The notes: a model not told the origin generated them from the sequence alone. Shown: positions 45,687 through 54,782, counted from the stretch's first letter. The stretch: DNA of 64,000 bases from Acinetobacter sp. GSS19 (GCF_028621895.1 NZ_CP117520.1:1612001-1676000); one strand, 5' to 3'. Program-made: numbers and translations.

Positions 45687-47084
45687 TTAAGCTCGGCGGC
45701 GGGTAAAGAAATAACCAATCGCCAGAATCACCAGCCAGAGTGGGCTAATTTTCAAGGCTTGCCAGGTGTCTTTTTCCAGCGAAAGTACATAAATCATGCC
45801 CACGAAAAACAGAATAACCACCCAGCAGGTAAACACGCCACCCGGCAGTTTAAACACAGACTTGGCATGTAATTCCGGACGCTGTGAGCGGTAGTTAATG
45901 TAACTCCACATGATCATAATCCACACACAGATAAACAGAATCGTGGATAAAGTCGTGGCCAAGGTAAAGGCATATACAGTATCCGGTACAAAATATTGTA
46001 ATGCAGCACCAAACAACAGACAGATCACCGAGAAATATAAAGCATTCGCAGGAATCGCATGTTTACTCAGCTTGCCAAACATTTCTGGACCTTGTTGTTC
46101 ACGCGACAAACCAAACAACATACGGCTGGTCGAAAACACCCCACTGTTCATGGAGGACATCACGGAAGATAACACCACCAGATTCATGATAATCGCGGCA
46201 GCTGCAACCCCAGCCTGACTGAACAGATTGACGAAAGGACTGATAGTTGGATCAATCTGGTTCCATGGCGTCACCGACATCACAATCAATAAAGCCAACA
46301 CATAGAAAATAATAATCCGAATCGGGATCGAGTTGACTGCTTTTGGCAAGTTACGTTCTGGATCATGGGTTTCTGCCGCTGTGGTGCCGACCAGTTCCAC
46401 CCCGACAAAAGCGAAGATGGCAATCTGGAAACCAGCCAGGAAGCCGGTAAGGCCGGTCGGGAATAAACCGCCATGCGACCACAAATGGGTAAAAGACGCG
46501 ACTTCACCTGTAGTCGAAGTAAACCCGGTAAAAATCATCCAGAGTCCCACAGCAATCAATACCACAATGGCGATAATTTTCACCAAGGCAAACCAGAACT
46601 CCATTTCACCAAACAGCCGCACGGTGACCAGATTCAGTCCTAAAATAAACAGGATCGATGCAATACTGATCATGGCCCCTTCCATAGGGCTAAAGGGCTG
46701 TCCACCGTTAAAGAACTGCAAGTAGTAAATAATGGCGGAGAGATCGGCGATGCCGATGGTGATCCAGCACAGCCAATAGGTCCAGCCGACAAAATAACCT
46801 GCCCATGGTCCAATCAGATCCGTCGAAAAATCGATAAATGATTTATAGCTCAGGTTGGACAGCAGCAGCTCTCCTAATGCCCGCATGACTAAAAAAACCA
46901 TCAGGCCAATAATCATATAAATAAATAAAATCGAAGGGCCAGCCAAGCTGATGGTTTTCCCTGACCCCATAAATAAACCGGTTCCTATCGCTCCCCCGAT
47001 GGCAATCAGCTGCAGGTGTCGGTTTAACAAACTACGTTGCAGTTCGCCGTGCGCAACAGGCGAACCGAGGTTTTCATTTGACAT
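45687..47084 (-). CDS. cycA: D-serine/D-alanine/glycine permease (CycA type)
   Basis: Amino acid-polyamine-organocation transporter with 12 membrane segments, 465 residues. Long stretches match E. coli CycA: NRHLQLIAIGGAIGTGLFMG near residue 20, LGELLLSNLSYKSF, GPWAGYFVGWTYW, LFGEMEFWFALVKIIAI, FAFVGVELVGTTAAETHDPE and NSGVFSTSRMLFGLSREQ. Likely imports small neutral D- and L-amino acids. ATG at 47084 gives the family start; the longer frame adds 13 unrelated residues. It is a single gene with its own terminator, divergent from radA. Confidence 0.9.
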   Translation of the reverse strand: MSNENLGSPVAHGELQRSLLNRHLQLIAIGGAIGTGLFMGSGKTISLAGPSILFIYMIIGLMVFLVMRALGELLLSNLSYKSFIDFSTDLIGPWAGYFVGWTYWLCWITIGIADLSAIIYYLQFFNGGQPFSPMEGAMISIASILFILGLNLVTVRLFGEMEFWFALVKIIAIVVLIAVGLWMIFTGFTSTTGEVASFTHLWSHGGLFPTGLTGFLAGFQIAIFAFVGVELVGTTAAETHDPERNLPKAVNSIPIRIIIFYVLALLIVMSVTPWNQIDPTISPFVNLFSQAGVAAAAIIMNLVVLSSVMSSMNSGVFSTSRMLFGLSREQQGPEMFGKLSKHAIPANALYFSVICLLFGAALQYFVPDTVYAFTLATTLSTILFICVWIMIMWSYINYRSQRPELHAKSVFKLPGGVFTCWVVILFFVGMIYVLSLEKDTWQALKISPLWLVILAIGYFFTRRRA

Positions 47085-47352
47085 TGTTATTCTCACAAAT
47101 TTGATCTGATCAATAGGGCTCAAAATCAGGAAATTTTGCGCCGATCTTCGTTCTCTATAATGCGTTCCTCAGCTTTGCTTTATGTTGTATTTAGCAGCAC
47201 GGTTATCCCTAATCCTTTAAATTACAGTATTCATCTCAGGTTGCAGTTTACGTGCCAAACTATTTTTTGGCGAGAGAAAGACTGAAAAATTGAGTTTCCT
47301 GCCCACTATTGCTACTCTCGGCATAGATTTTTTACTGGAACATGCATGCGAT

Positions 47353-48744
47353 ATGAGTAAGGTCAAAACCGTTTATCGTTGTGAACAATGTGGCAGTGAC
47401 CACCCGAAATGGGCCGGTCAGTGTTCAGAGTGTGGTGAATGGAACTGCCTGACCGAAGTCCGTCTTGAGCCCGCAGTTTCGCATCGTGCCAAACCCAATT
47501 TAGGTGGGGGCTATGCAGGACAGGCCAGTCAGGTCACGACCCTCAATCAAGTTTCGGTCTCACATGAAACGCGCATGGCCACCGGTATCAGCGAATTTGA
47601 TCGGGTGTTAGGCGGCGGGCTGGTCACCGGCTCGGTTGTACTGATTGGCGGTGATCCCGGCATCGGAAAATCCACCATCTTGCTGCAAACTGCAACCCAT
47701 ATGGCCAAAAGCAATAGCTCGGCGCTGTATGTGACTGGGGAAGAATCCCTGTCACAGGTCGCATTACGTGCACAACGCCTTGATTTGCCAACCGATCGTT
47801 TAAAAGTCATGGCGGAAACCTGTGTGGAACGGATTTGTGAAGTGCTTGCCCATGAAAAACCGGCCGTGGCGATTCTGGATTCGATCCAGACGCTCTATAC
47901 CGAAAGTTTACAATCTGCACCGGGTGGCGTCTCACAGATTCGGGAATCTGCAGCCCTGTTGACCCGCTTTGCCAAAAATAGCGGAACAGCATTGTTTATT
48001 GTCGGCCACGTCACCAAAGAAGGGGCGCTGGCTGGTCCGCGTGTACTGGAACACATGGTCGATTGTGTACTGTATTTTGAAGGTCAGTCCGATTCACGCT
48101 ACCGTATGATTCGCGCCGTGAAAAACCGTTTTGGTGCGGTGAATGAGCTCGGAGTGTTTGGTATGACCGACAAAGGCTTACGCGAAGTCGCCAATCCATC
48201 TGCGATCTTTCTCAGTCGCTATGATGAAGCGATTCCGGGTTCAGTGGTGATGATCAGTCGTGAAGGCACCCGTCCCTTGTTAGTCGAAGTGCAGGCCCTG
48301 GTCGATGATGCACAAGGACAGCCTCGCCGCGTCGCACTCGGTCTGGAACAAAACCGTTTAAACATGCTGCTCGCAGTGATGCATCGCCATGGTGGGGTGC
48401 AAACCAATGGTCAGGATGTCTATGTCAATATTGTCGGTGGTTTAAAAATTACCGAAACGGGATCCGATTTGGCTGTTTTACTGGCGTGTGCCTCCAGCTT
48501 ACGTGGCAAAGCGCTACCGCAACAGTTGGCCGTATTTGGTGAAGTTGGCCTATCAGGTGAAATTCGTCCTGTACCAAATGGACAAGAACGTCTAAAAGAA
48601 GCAACCAAGCACGGTTTCAAGTACATTATCTTGCCACGTGCCAATGCCCCGCAAAAAAATATCCCTGGCGTTCAGGTCATTGCCGTGGCTCGTTTACATG
48701 AGGCGTTACAAGAAGCGATGCAACTCGCTGACGAGCTGTCTTAA
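47353..48744 (+). CDS. radA: DNA repair protein RadA
   Basis: RecA-like ATPase for branch migration and recombination repair. The 463 residues have an N-terminal four-Cys zinc motif (CEQCGSDHPKWAGQCSECGE, residues 10-29), Walker A GGDPGIGKST near residue 100, the KNRFG motif in RAVKNRFGAVNELGVF near 255, and a C-terminal Lon-protease-like domain. ATG at 47353 is preferred over an upstream TTG in the same frame. It stands alone, divergent from cycA. Also relevant to transformation, as is comEC in this window. Confidence 0.96.
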   Translation: MSKVKTVYRCEQCGSDHPKWAGQCSECGEWNCLTEVRLEPAVSHRAKPNLGGGYAGQASQVTTLNQVSVSHETRMATGISEFDRVLGGGLVTGSVVLIGGDPGIGKSTILLQTATHMAKSNSSALYVTGEESLSQVALRAQRLDLPTDRLKVMAETCVERICEVLAHEKPAVAILDSIQTLYTESLQSAPGGVSQIRESAALLTRFAKNSGTALFIVGHVTKEGALAGPRVLEHMVDCVLYFEGQSDSRYRMIRAVKNRFGAVNELGVFGMTDKGLREVANPSAIFLSRYDEAIPGSVVMISREGTRPLLVEVQALVDDAQGQPRRVALGLEQNRLNMLLAVMHRHGGVQTNGQDVYVNIVGGLKITETGSDLAVLLACASSLRGKALPQQLAVFGEVGLSGEIRPVPNGQERLKEATKHGFKYIILPRANAPQKNIPGVQVIAVARLHEALQEAMQLADELS

Positions 48745-48846
48745 ATCAATCAAGATGTGTATGTAAAAAATAATTTTAATCATTGAAATTTGATGTATTT
48801 GCCTGCATAAATATACCAATTGATTTACTCAACATAGGAAAGTTCA

Positions 48847-49809
48847 ATGGAAGTTCGACCGCGTGGCTTGATGGCCGGTATTCTCATGGCAGCTTTGGTG
48901 ATGTCACCTTTAGCTGAAGCGAAACGTGCAGGTGGCGGCAAAAGCCATGGCATGACTCGTTCGACAACATCAAGTCAGACCTACCAACAACCGACCCAAG
49001 CAACTCCGGTTCAACCAACCACTAATTCCACAACAACCCCTCAAAAATCTGGCCCAGGTGTCGGTTCCATGGTTGCCGCGGGTGTCGCCGGTGCTGCTGT
49101 GGGTGCCGTTGCCGCAAATGCGCTAGCGGATGATGATGCAAGCCGTGCTCAGGCTGCCGAGGAAGAAGGTGGCATTCCAGGCTGGATCTGGATTTTACTG
49201 GCTGCTGCAGTTGCATTCTTCTTGTTCCGTAAATTCGGTGCAAAAAAAAAACTAGCCGCTTCTAATCCGTATGCTCCAAATGCGGGAGGTGGAACACCTT
49301 CCCCATTTGGTCAGCAACCCCCGAATGCACGGACTTCAGGTGACAACACCAATATCTTTGGTCAATCGGTAGGTGGTTCAACAGTAGGTACAGCAACACA
49401 CGCGCTATTTGGTGGTGCATATACCAACAGTGGTAACCAGTTACCCGATGGTACTGAACCGGCAGTGTTCTTGCGTACCGCACGTCAGCGTTTCAATCAT
49501 ATTCAGGCCATGAACAGCGCCAACAATATTGAAGAGATTCGCCGTTATTTAACGCCTGAACTTTATCAATCCATGTATAACGACATCATGGCCAATCAGG
49601 ATCACCAAGTGGCTGAATTCAGCAATCTAAATGCCATGGTGGTTGATACAGCAACTGAAAATGGTCAGTATGTGGTGAGCGTACGCTTTACAGGTAGCGT
49701 GACTGAAGATTTAAACAGCTTGCCGCAATCCTTTACCGAGATCTGGCACTTTGTAAAACCTGCAGGCTCGCAACAGGATTGGGTCGTTGCTGGTATCCAA
49801 CAAGCTTAA
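48847..49809 (+). CDS. Tim44-like domain protein, membrane-anchored
   Basis: 320 residues: a signal peptide or anchor at the N-terminus (GLMAGILMAALVMSPLAEAK), a low-complexity Thr/Gln/Pro stretch (about 40-75), a Gly/Ala helix (about 75-92), a second membrane helix (about 116-134, IPGWIWILLAAAVAFFLF), a Gly/Asn linker and a C-terminal Tim44/MBA1-like domain (about 205-320) with FLRTARQRFNHIQAMNSANN and LTPELYQSMYNDI. Such proteins are widespread in proteobacteria; the role is unknown. ATG at 48847 with AGGAAAG upstream. Confidence 0.85.
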   Translation: MEVRPRGLMAGILMAALVMSPLAEAKRAGGGKSHGMTRSTTSSQTYQQPTQATPVQPTTNSTTTPQKSGPGVGSMVAAGVAGAAVGAVAANALADDDASRAQAAEEEGGIPGWIWILLAAAVAFFLFRKFGAKKKLAASNPYAPNAGGGTPSPFGQQPPNARTSGDNTNIFGQSVGGSTVGTATHALFGGAYTNSGNQLPDGTEPAVFLRTARQRFNHIQAMNSANNIEEIRRYLTPELYQSMYNDIMANQDHQVAEFSNLNAMVVDTATENGQYVVSVRFTGSVTEDLNSLPQSFTEIWHFVKPAGSQQDWVVAGIQQA

Positions 49810-49828
49810 AAACCGCAATCTTCATAGA

Positions 49829-49860
49829 AAAAACCAGCAGCCAGACTGCTGGTTTTTTTA
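49829..49860 (+). terminator. terminator of the Tim44-like gene
   Basis: AAACCAGCAG and CTGCTGGTTT stem with five-base loop and T run. Confidence 0.9.
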
Positions 49861-50105
49861 TAGCTATCAAGAGATGATCTGGCGTGATTTAAATATTGTT
49901 TATTCCCTTGCAAATCACGATACAAAGAACAGCCTATCTCGTATTTTTACCTCAAACCGGTTTGTAGATGTAAATAATTGACTTAAGGTTTCAATTAGAT
50001 AGGCGAATCTACACAACCCTTTTAAATTTATCGATTCAGCCTAGCTCTAGTCTTTTGCTGCTCATCATCTATATATATCTACATTATCCAGAATAATAAA
50101 AAAGA

Positions 50106-50128
50106 AAAAGCCCCATTTCGGGGCTTTT
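50106..50128 (-). terminator. terminator of the DegS-like protease gene
   Basis: AAAAGCCCC and GGGGCTTTT with a five-base loop just after the stop on the minus strand; A run to the left. Confidence 0.87.
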
Positions 50129-50139
50129 GACCTATCATC

Positions 50140-51318
50140 TTAGCGTTTCGGCAATGGAACATATTGTGAATTTTGATTCAGCATTTTACGCTCCCCAACT
50201 TTTACCGTTAAGCTCAGTGTCTGGTCTTTACGTTGAATTTGCAGCTGTAAATGACTACCAGGGCTCTGCAATGCCACATAATTAATCAATTGAGATGCAG
50301 AAGTCACCTCTTCGTTATTGACCTGCACAATCTTGTCGCCTTGTTGTACACCTGCTTCAGCAGCCGGACCATTGGCTAATACATCCGCAACGATCACGCC
50401 TTTTTGCTTGGGTGCCAACACATCTTCCTGCGTTGCCGGTACAAGACTAATTCCCAACCAGCCACGTACCACACGACCGTCTTTAAGAATCGAGTTCAGT
50501 ACCTGCTGACAGACACTAGCAGGAATGGCAAAGCCAATTCCGAGTGAACCACCCGACTGCGAAAAAATCGCTGTATTCACACCAATCAGATTACCCGCCA
50601 CATCGATCAAGGCACCGCCAGAGTTACCCGGGTTAATTGCCGCATCGGTCTGGATAAAATCCTCATAAGTATTGATACCCAGATCAGAACGGTCTGTCGC
50701 AGAAATAATCCCTTGCGTCACGGTTTGTCCTACACCAAATGGGTTACCAATCGCGAGTACCACATCACCCACCTGATTACCACTTAACTTAAAGGGCAAG
50801 ACTGGCAAGTTATTCAGTTCGACCTTGATCACCGCCAAATCAGTATCCGGATCGGTACCGACCACTTTAGCCTGAGCACGGCGACCATCCTGTAACGCCA
50901 CCACTATCTGATCTGCTTGGGCAACCACGTGGTTATTCGTCAAAATATAACCATCCGGGCGTACGATTACCCCAGACCCTAGGCTGTTTTCATTCTGGTT
51001 TTGTTCCGGCAACTGATCACCAAAGAACTCACGAAACACCGGATCATTCATGAGGGGATGATCCTGTTGCTTCACCTTCTGTGTGGTAAAAATATTGACC
51101 ACGGCGGGTGCGGCTACTTTCACCGCTGCACTATACGATGCCACCCCACCCGTTCGGGTTTTATCGACCAGAGGCTCCACTTTCTCAGCGGGCATTTTGA
51201 CGCCATCTGGCGCAATCGGTGCTTTGGGCTGTTGCAGCTTTTGCCAAGTGACAAAACTGATAATGACAATCACGAGTAACACCCACGGTAACCATGCAAA
51301 GGTCCGGCGCACGTTCAT
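50140..51318 (-). CDS. membrane-anchored HtrA-family serine protease with one PDZ domain (DegS/AlgW-like)
   Basis: Periplasmic trypsin-like protease tethered by an N-terminal helix (about residues 9-26). The 392 residues have the triad His130 (LTNNHVV), Asp160 (DPDTDLAVI) and Ser233 (NPGNSGGAL), and one PDZ domain (about 285-375, GPAAEAGVQQGDKIVQVNNE). One PDZ plus a membrane anchor is the DegS/AlgW layout, the regulatory type that senses misfolded outer-membrane proteins and cleaves an anti-sigma factor; DegP has two PDZ domains and a signal peptide. The anti-sigma target is not known here. Confidence 0.9.
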   Translation of the reverse strand: MNVRRTFAWLPWVLLVIVIISFVTWQKLQQPKAPIAPDGVKMPAEKVEPLVDKTRTGGVASYSAAVKVAAPAVVNIFTTQKVKQQDHPLMNDPVFREFFGDQLPEQNQNENSLGSGVIVRPDGYILTNNHVVAQADQIVVALQDGRRAQAKVVGTDPDTDLAVIKVELNNLPVLPFKLSGNQVGDVVLAIGNPFGVGQTVTQGIISATDRSDLGINTYEDFIQTDAAINPGNSGGALIDVAGNLIGVNTAIFSQSGGSLGIGFAIPASVCQQVLNSILKDGRVVRGWLGISLVPATQEDVLAPKQKGVIVADVLANGPAAEAGVQQGDKIVQVNNEEVTSASQLINYVALQSPGSHLQLQIQRKDQTLSLTVKVGERKMLNQNSQYVPLPKR

Positions 51319-51490
51319 ATCCTCTAAGCTCGAACTAATTAATTGAAGAAACAGTATTTTCTGAAAATTATTCTAATCTAAATCCAGTTTAATATCTAAA
51401 AATGTCGCAAATGTTTTTGTCTAGCTTTAGTTAAGATCTAGTATATATTTTATGGCCTGAGATTCAGGATTAAAAAAGGGAAAGACGTGA

Positions 51491-52249
51491 ATGGCTGAGC
51501 TCCAAAATATTCTGCAATGGTGTGAACAAACCCTGAAAGTTGCTGAATTTAAAGACTATGCACCGAATGGCTTACAGATTGAAGGTAAAGCCGAAATCCA
51601 AAAAATTCTATGTGCCGTTACTGCATCGCAACAAGCCATTGATGCCACGATTGCACAACAAGCTGACCTGCTTTTGGTCCATCATGGTTATTTCTGGAAA
51701 GGTGAACCCTACCCGATTACCGGAATGCGTGGTAAACGGATTAAGTCACTCATTCAGCATGACATTTCCCTACTCGCCTATCACTTGCCCCTCGATGCAC
51801 ATCCGGTATTGGGCAATAATGCTGCGATTGCTGAAATACTGGGCTTACAGAATATTGAGGCACTCGATCCCACCGAACGCAACCCGATTGGCAATATTGG
51901 CTATCTACCCCAAGCCCTCGGTCCAGAAGCCTTTAAAGATCTGCTCAGTGAAAAACTAGGCTTCGCAACAATCCATTTACCCGCAGGCAAACAGACGATT
52001 CAAAAAGTCGGTTTCTGTACGGGTGCTGCACAGGACTTTATTGACAAGGCCGCTGCACAAAACTGCGATGCGTATATTTCTGGCGAGGTCAGCGAGCGCA
52101 CCTATTACGAGGCACAGGAACTCAATGTGCATTATTATGCCTGTGGTCATCACGCAACCGAACGTTACGGGGTGCAACAACTCGGAAAAGCCATTTGCCA
52201 ACAGTTTGGAATTGAGTATAGTTATTTTGAATTAAATAATCCGATTTAA
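51491..52249 (+). CDS. Nif3-like dinuclear metal centre protein
   Basis: 252-residue member of the NIF3/YbgI family, which forms hexameric rings with a di-metal site. Motifs: LKVAEFKDYAPNGLQIEG at residue 16, LLLVHHGYFWKG near 60 with the two His metal ligands, AYHLPLDAHPVLGNN near 97, and the C-terminal HYYACGHHATERYGVQ near 217. The reaction is not established; a GTP cyclohydrolase-type or metal role has been proposed for relatives. ATG at 51491 has AAAAAGGGAAAG upstream. Confidence 0.92.
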   Translation: MAELQNILQWCEQTLKVAEFKDYAPNGLQIEGKAEIQKILCAVTASQQAIDATIAQQADLLLVHHGYFWKGEPYPITGMRGKRIKSLIQHDISLLAYHLPLDAHPVLGNNAAIAEILGLQNIEALDPTERNPIGNIGYLPQALGPEAFKDLLSEKLGFATIHLPAGKQTIQKVGFCTGAAQDFIDKAAAQNCDAYISGEVSERTYYEAQELNVHYYACGHHATERYGVQQLGKAICQQFGIEYSYFELNNPI

Positions 52250-52401
52250 CTCAACCCCTCGGGAAACTGGCATTCGTTTATGCGTATAAATTCAGGCTTT
52301 ATTGTGTATTGTTATTTAAAAGCAGTGCACAAAAGTTTAAATAATCCATTACAATAGAGCGCGAATGTCAAAACCCAGCAAAATGCAAGGAATTGAAAAA
52401 C

Positions 52402-53028
52402 ATGACAACCATTACTTTACCAGCGCTACCATACGGCTACGAAGATCTTGCTCCGCACATCAGCAAAGAAACCCTTGAATACCACCACGACAAACACCAC
52501 AACACTTATGTGGTGAATCTCAACAACCTGATCAAAGGTACTGAGCTTGAAGGTAAAACTTTAGAAGAAATCATCAAAGCAACTGCTGGCGATACTTCTA
52601 AAGCAGGTATCTTCAACAATGCAGCACAAGTTTGGAACCACACATTCTACTGGAACTGTATGGCGAAAAATGGGGGCGGTAAGCCAACAGGTGCACTTGC
52701 AGCGAAAATTGATGAAGCTTTCGGTTCTTATGAAAAATTCGTAGAAGAGTTCACTGCTGCTGCAACCACTCAATTCGGTTCTGGTTGGGCATGGTTAGTG
52801 GCTGACGAAGTAAATGGTAAACTTTCGATTACCAAAACTTCAAATGCAGACACTCCACTTGCACACGGTCAAGTCGCTGTTTTGACAATCGATGTATGGG
52901 AACACGCTTACTACATCGACTTCCGTAACTTGCGTCCTAAATACATCGCGACTTTCCTAGAAAGCCTTGTAAACTGGGATTACGCAAATGCGAAACTTGC
53001 AGGTCAACCTGCAGGCGTTGAAAAATAA
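52402..53028 (+). CDS. sodB: superoxide dismutase, iron type
   Basis: Cytosolic dismutation of superoxide. The 208 residues have metal ligands in [10 protein letters not shown] (His near 27), NHTFYW (His near 74) and DVWEHAYY (Asp and His near 160). The segment [17 protein letters not shown], with Gln before the second His, and the [15 protein letters not shown] segment are of the Fe type rather than the Mn type. ATG at 52402 is preferred, with AAGGA ten bases upstream; a TTG nine bases earlier is too close to that site. A terminator follows. Confidence 0.96.
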   Translation: MTTITLPALPYGYEDLAPHISKETLEYHHDKHHNTYVVNLNNLIKGTELEGKTLEEIIKATAGDTSKAGIFNNAAQVWNHTFYWNCMAKNGGGKPTGALAAKIDEAFGSYEKFVEEFTAAATTQFGSGWAWLVADEVNGKLSITKTSNADTPLAHGQVAVLTIDVWEHAYYIDFRNLRPKYIATFLESLVNWDYANAKLAGQPAGVEK

Positions 53029-53044
53029 TTTTTATTTTTCATGT

Positions 53045-53074
53045 AAAAAAATCACCCCTCCGGGTGATTTTTTT
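53045..53074 (+). terminator. terminator of sodB
   Basis: AAATCACCC and GGGTGATTT with a four-base loop and a T run. Confidence 0.88.
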
Positions 53075-53137
53075 ATGCCTGACATTTTAATTATGCGCAT
53101 TAATACAGCAAACAATTCTTTTTCTTCAACAATCTAG

Positions 53138-53166
53138 TTGACGTCCCCTGCTTTGCTACCTAAAAT
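53138..53166 (+). promoter_or_regulatory. promoter of the first tRNA-Asn pair
   Basis: TTGACG (53138-53143) and TAAAAT (53161-53166) separated by 17 bases, followed by a GC-rich discriminator (GCGC) typical of stable RNA promoters under stringent control. Confidence 0.7.
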
Positions 53167-53177
53167 GCGCAGCAGAT

Positions 53178-53253
53178 TCTCCAATAGCTCAGTCGGTAGA
53201 GCGACGGACTGTTAATCCGCAGGTCCCTGGTTCGAGCCCAGGTTGGAGAGCCA
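53178..53253 (+). tRNA. tRNA-Asn (GTT), copy 1
   Basis: 76 bases with a complete cloverleaf: acceptor TCTCCAA/TTGGAGA, D-arm GCTC..GAGC, anticodon loop CTGTTAA with GTT, T-arm with GGTTCGAGCC and an encoded CCA end. Confidence 0.96.
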
Positions 53254-53258
53254 ATTTT

Positions 53259-53334
53259 TCTCCCATAGCTCAGTCGGTAGAGCGACGGACTGTTAATCCG
53301 CAGGTCCCTGGTTCGAGCCCAGGTGGGAGAGCCA
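53259..53334 (+). tRNA. tRNA-Asn (GTT), copy 2
   Basis: 76 bases, same as copy 1 except one compensated pair in the acceptor stem (TCTCCCA/TGGGAGA instead of TCTCCAA/TTGGAGA). Five bases after copy 1 and probably processed from the same transcript. CCA is encoded. Confidence 0.96.
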
Positions 53335-53343
53335 AGATTCAAG

Positions 53344-53372
53344 AAACCCACGCATCATGACGTGGGTTTTTT
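53344..53372 (+). terminator. terminator of the tRNA-Asn pair
   Basis: AACCCACG and CGTGGGTT stem with T6, ten bases after copy 2. Confidence 0.87.
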
Positions 53373-53418
53373 ATTGGTTTATGATAACGACACATCAGAA
53401 AAATAAAACCTGCTCACA

Positions 53419-53730
53419 ATGCTTAAAAATACACCCTGGCTCAAGTCCATGCTGTTCTGGATCGTTTTGATCAGTATCATCATTTTGATTTTTCGCTGCA
53501 GTACGCAACAAGAACAAAATAAAATGGCCTCTGATCTAGGCTATGAACGCCTATATGACTGCATGAACAAAATTCCTACTGATGCACGAACGAACTGGTT
53601 TAAGCAGATACAACAACAGCTTGCGACACCTCTTACCCAAAAAACCATGATGCAATTAATTCAACAATGCAATGTACACAAAACCGCTCAACCACAGCAC
53701 TACTGGATCAATAAAATCAAACAGCTCTAA
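53419..53730 (+). CDS. small membrane protein of unknown function between tRNA-Asn copies
   Basis: 103 residues with one N-terminal membrane helix (about 9-25, SMLFWIVLISIIILIF) and a polar, Gln-rich periplasmic part containing YERLYDCMNKIPTDA and LIQQCNVHK (two Cys outside the helix that could form a disulphide). No family recognised. Codon use looks like the surroundings. It is inserted between the second and third tRNA-Asn genes with its own start 46 bases after the terminator. Confidence 0.68.
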   Translation: MLKNTPWLKSMLFWIVLISIIILIFRCSTQQEQNKMASDLGYERLYDCMNKIPTDARTNWFKQIQQQLATPLTQKTMMQLIQQCNVHKTAQPQHYWINKIKQL

Positions 53731-53796
53731 GCTGCAAGCATTTCGCTCAATAATTCAACAGTTGAGCCAAGATGACGATTATTTTACAGATTCAGC

Positions 53797-53825
53797 TTGA
53801 CCCACTCTTAAAACCTGCCTAAAAT
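53797..53825 (+). promoter_or_regulatory. promoter of the third tRNA-Asn gene
   Basis: TTGACC (53797-53802), 17-base spacer, TAAAAT (53820-53825), then a CCGC discriminator. Layout and spacing to the tRNA match the promoter of copy 1. Confidence 0.7.
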
Positions 53826-53836
53826 CCGCTTCAGAT

Positions 53837-53912
53837 TCTCCCATAGCTCAGTCGGTAGAGCGACGGACTGTTAATCCGCAGGTCCCTGGTTCGAGCCCAG
53901 GTGGGAGAGCCA
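53837..53912 (+). tRNA. tRNA-Asn (GTT), copy 3
   Basis: 76 bases, identical to copy 2 over the whole tRNA. It has its own promoter and terminator. The shared flanks (CAGATTCTCCC upstream, GCCAAGATTC downstream) indicate a segmental duplication. Confidence 0.96.
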
Positions 53913-53921
53913 AGATTCCAA

Positions 53922-53950
53922 AAAACCCACTCCTTCTGAGTGGGTTTTTT
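53922..53950 (+). terminator. terminator of tRNA-Asn copy 3
   Basis: AAACCCACT and AGTGGGTTT stem with seven-base loop and T run. Confidence 0.87.
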
Positions 53951-53970
53951 CTTTGCTCAAATTTAGTATT

Positions 53971-54417
53971 GTGTCTGATTCAAACTCTATTCTCTTCTTT
54001 GTGCTAGGTTGCATTGCAACGCTTGCGCTGATTGCCCTGATTTTTAAGCATCGGTTTTTTCGCCAACAGAAATACCTACCCAAACGGGTCATCACTCCAT
54101 TTGAAAGGAAAATGTTTTTACGTTTAAAAGAAGCCTTTCCACAATACCATGTGTTAGCACAGGTTGCGTTCAGTGCACTGATTACCAGTGAAGACTATAA
54201 AATCCGCCAACGGTTTAACCGCAAAGTGACGGATTTTGTTTTACTAAATGCCAGTCTGGACGTGATTGCGATTATTGAGCTGGATGATCCTTCTCATATA
54301 GGCAAGGAGCAGGAAGATGCTCAACGCGATGCCATGTTGCATGAAGCCGGCTATCGCGTTTATCGCTTCACTCAGATTCCAACGCTTGCGCAGTTGCGCA
54401 AAACCATTTCAGGTTAA
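53971..54417 (+). CDS. DUF2726 domain protein
   Basis: About 148 residues: one N-terminal membrane helix (about 8-25, ILFFVLGCIATLALIALIF), then a DUF2726 domain starting LPKRVITPFERKMFLRLKEA. That domain is a small restriction-endonuclease-like fold of unknown function, with VTDFVLLNASLDVIAIIELD and the segment following it. The start is unclear: no ATG is available near the 5' end; GTG at 53971 or TTG at 53953 must be used, and neither has a ribosome site. The gene begins 20 bases after a tRNA terminator. Confidence 0.78.
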   Translation: MSDSNSILFFVLGCIATLALIALIFKHRFFRQQKYLPKRVITPFERKMFLRLKEAFPQYHVLAQVAFSALITSEDYKIRQRFNRKVTDFVLLNASLDVIAIIELDDPSHIGKEQEDAQRDAMLHEAGYRVYRFTQIPTLAQLRKTISG

Positions 54418-54425
54418 TTTTTAGA

Positions 54426-54644
54426 TTAAGGTTGCTGTGCTTCAGAAGCTGCTTGCTGCTTGAGACGCTCACGCTCTGCAATTCGTTTTAACTGCTCTTC
54501 GTGCTGCTGTTTATATTTCTTCTGATTTTCAGCATCACTCTTTGCCGCAATGAAGCCCATAGTGACCACGAAAATCGGAATCAATAATCCCAAGCTTGCA
54601 AAAATTAATACCTTAGGACTCGGTTTCTTGCTGTTTCCCGACAT
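54426..54644 (-). CDS. small membrane protein with charged tail, 72 residues
   Basis: Single membrane helix near residues 12-34 (VLIFASLGLLIPIFVVTMGF) followed by a Lys/Gln/Glu-rich helical tail (QKKYKQQHEEQLKRIAERER). No family recognised. It converges on the DUF2726 gene with eight bases between. Short conserved Acinetobacter-type proteins of this build are common; the role is unknown. Confidence 0.65.
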   Translation of the reverse strand: MSGNSKKPSPKVLIFASLGLLIPIFVVTMGFIAAKSDAENQKKYKQQHEEQLKRIAERERLKQQAASEAQQP

Positions 54645-54757
54645 GACTTACCCATTCAACATCATTTAAGGACGTTCACTTTAACAAAAATGACTATAGA
54701 GACAAAGGCCAACCCCTACCGCACAGCATCAAATTGAAAATGAAAAAGTATCAACTG

Positions 54758-54782
54758 TAAAAAAGCCAGGTTTCACCTGGCA
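54758..54782 (-). terminator. terminator of ubiCA
   Basis: GCCAGGT and ACCTGGC with a three-base loop; the A run at the left gives a T run on the minus strand. It lies about 65 bases after the ubiA stop. Confidence 0.78.

Larger units (their letters stand above)
49810..50139. other. 330-bp gap between the Tim44-like gene and the DegS-like gene
   Basis: Convergent gap with one terminator at each end. The middle (49865-50100) is AT-rich and shows no convincing gene. Confidence 0.5.

Noticed and set aside
53160..53351. Minus-strand ORF reading SPTWARTRDLRINSPS twice
   Set aside because: It is the reverse translation of two tRNA-Asn genes, a well-known spurious ORF.
53138..53950. Integrated element or genomic island at the tRNA-Asn cluster
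   Set aside because: No integrase, phage or plasmid gene is present; the interposed DNA is only about 500 bases.
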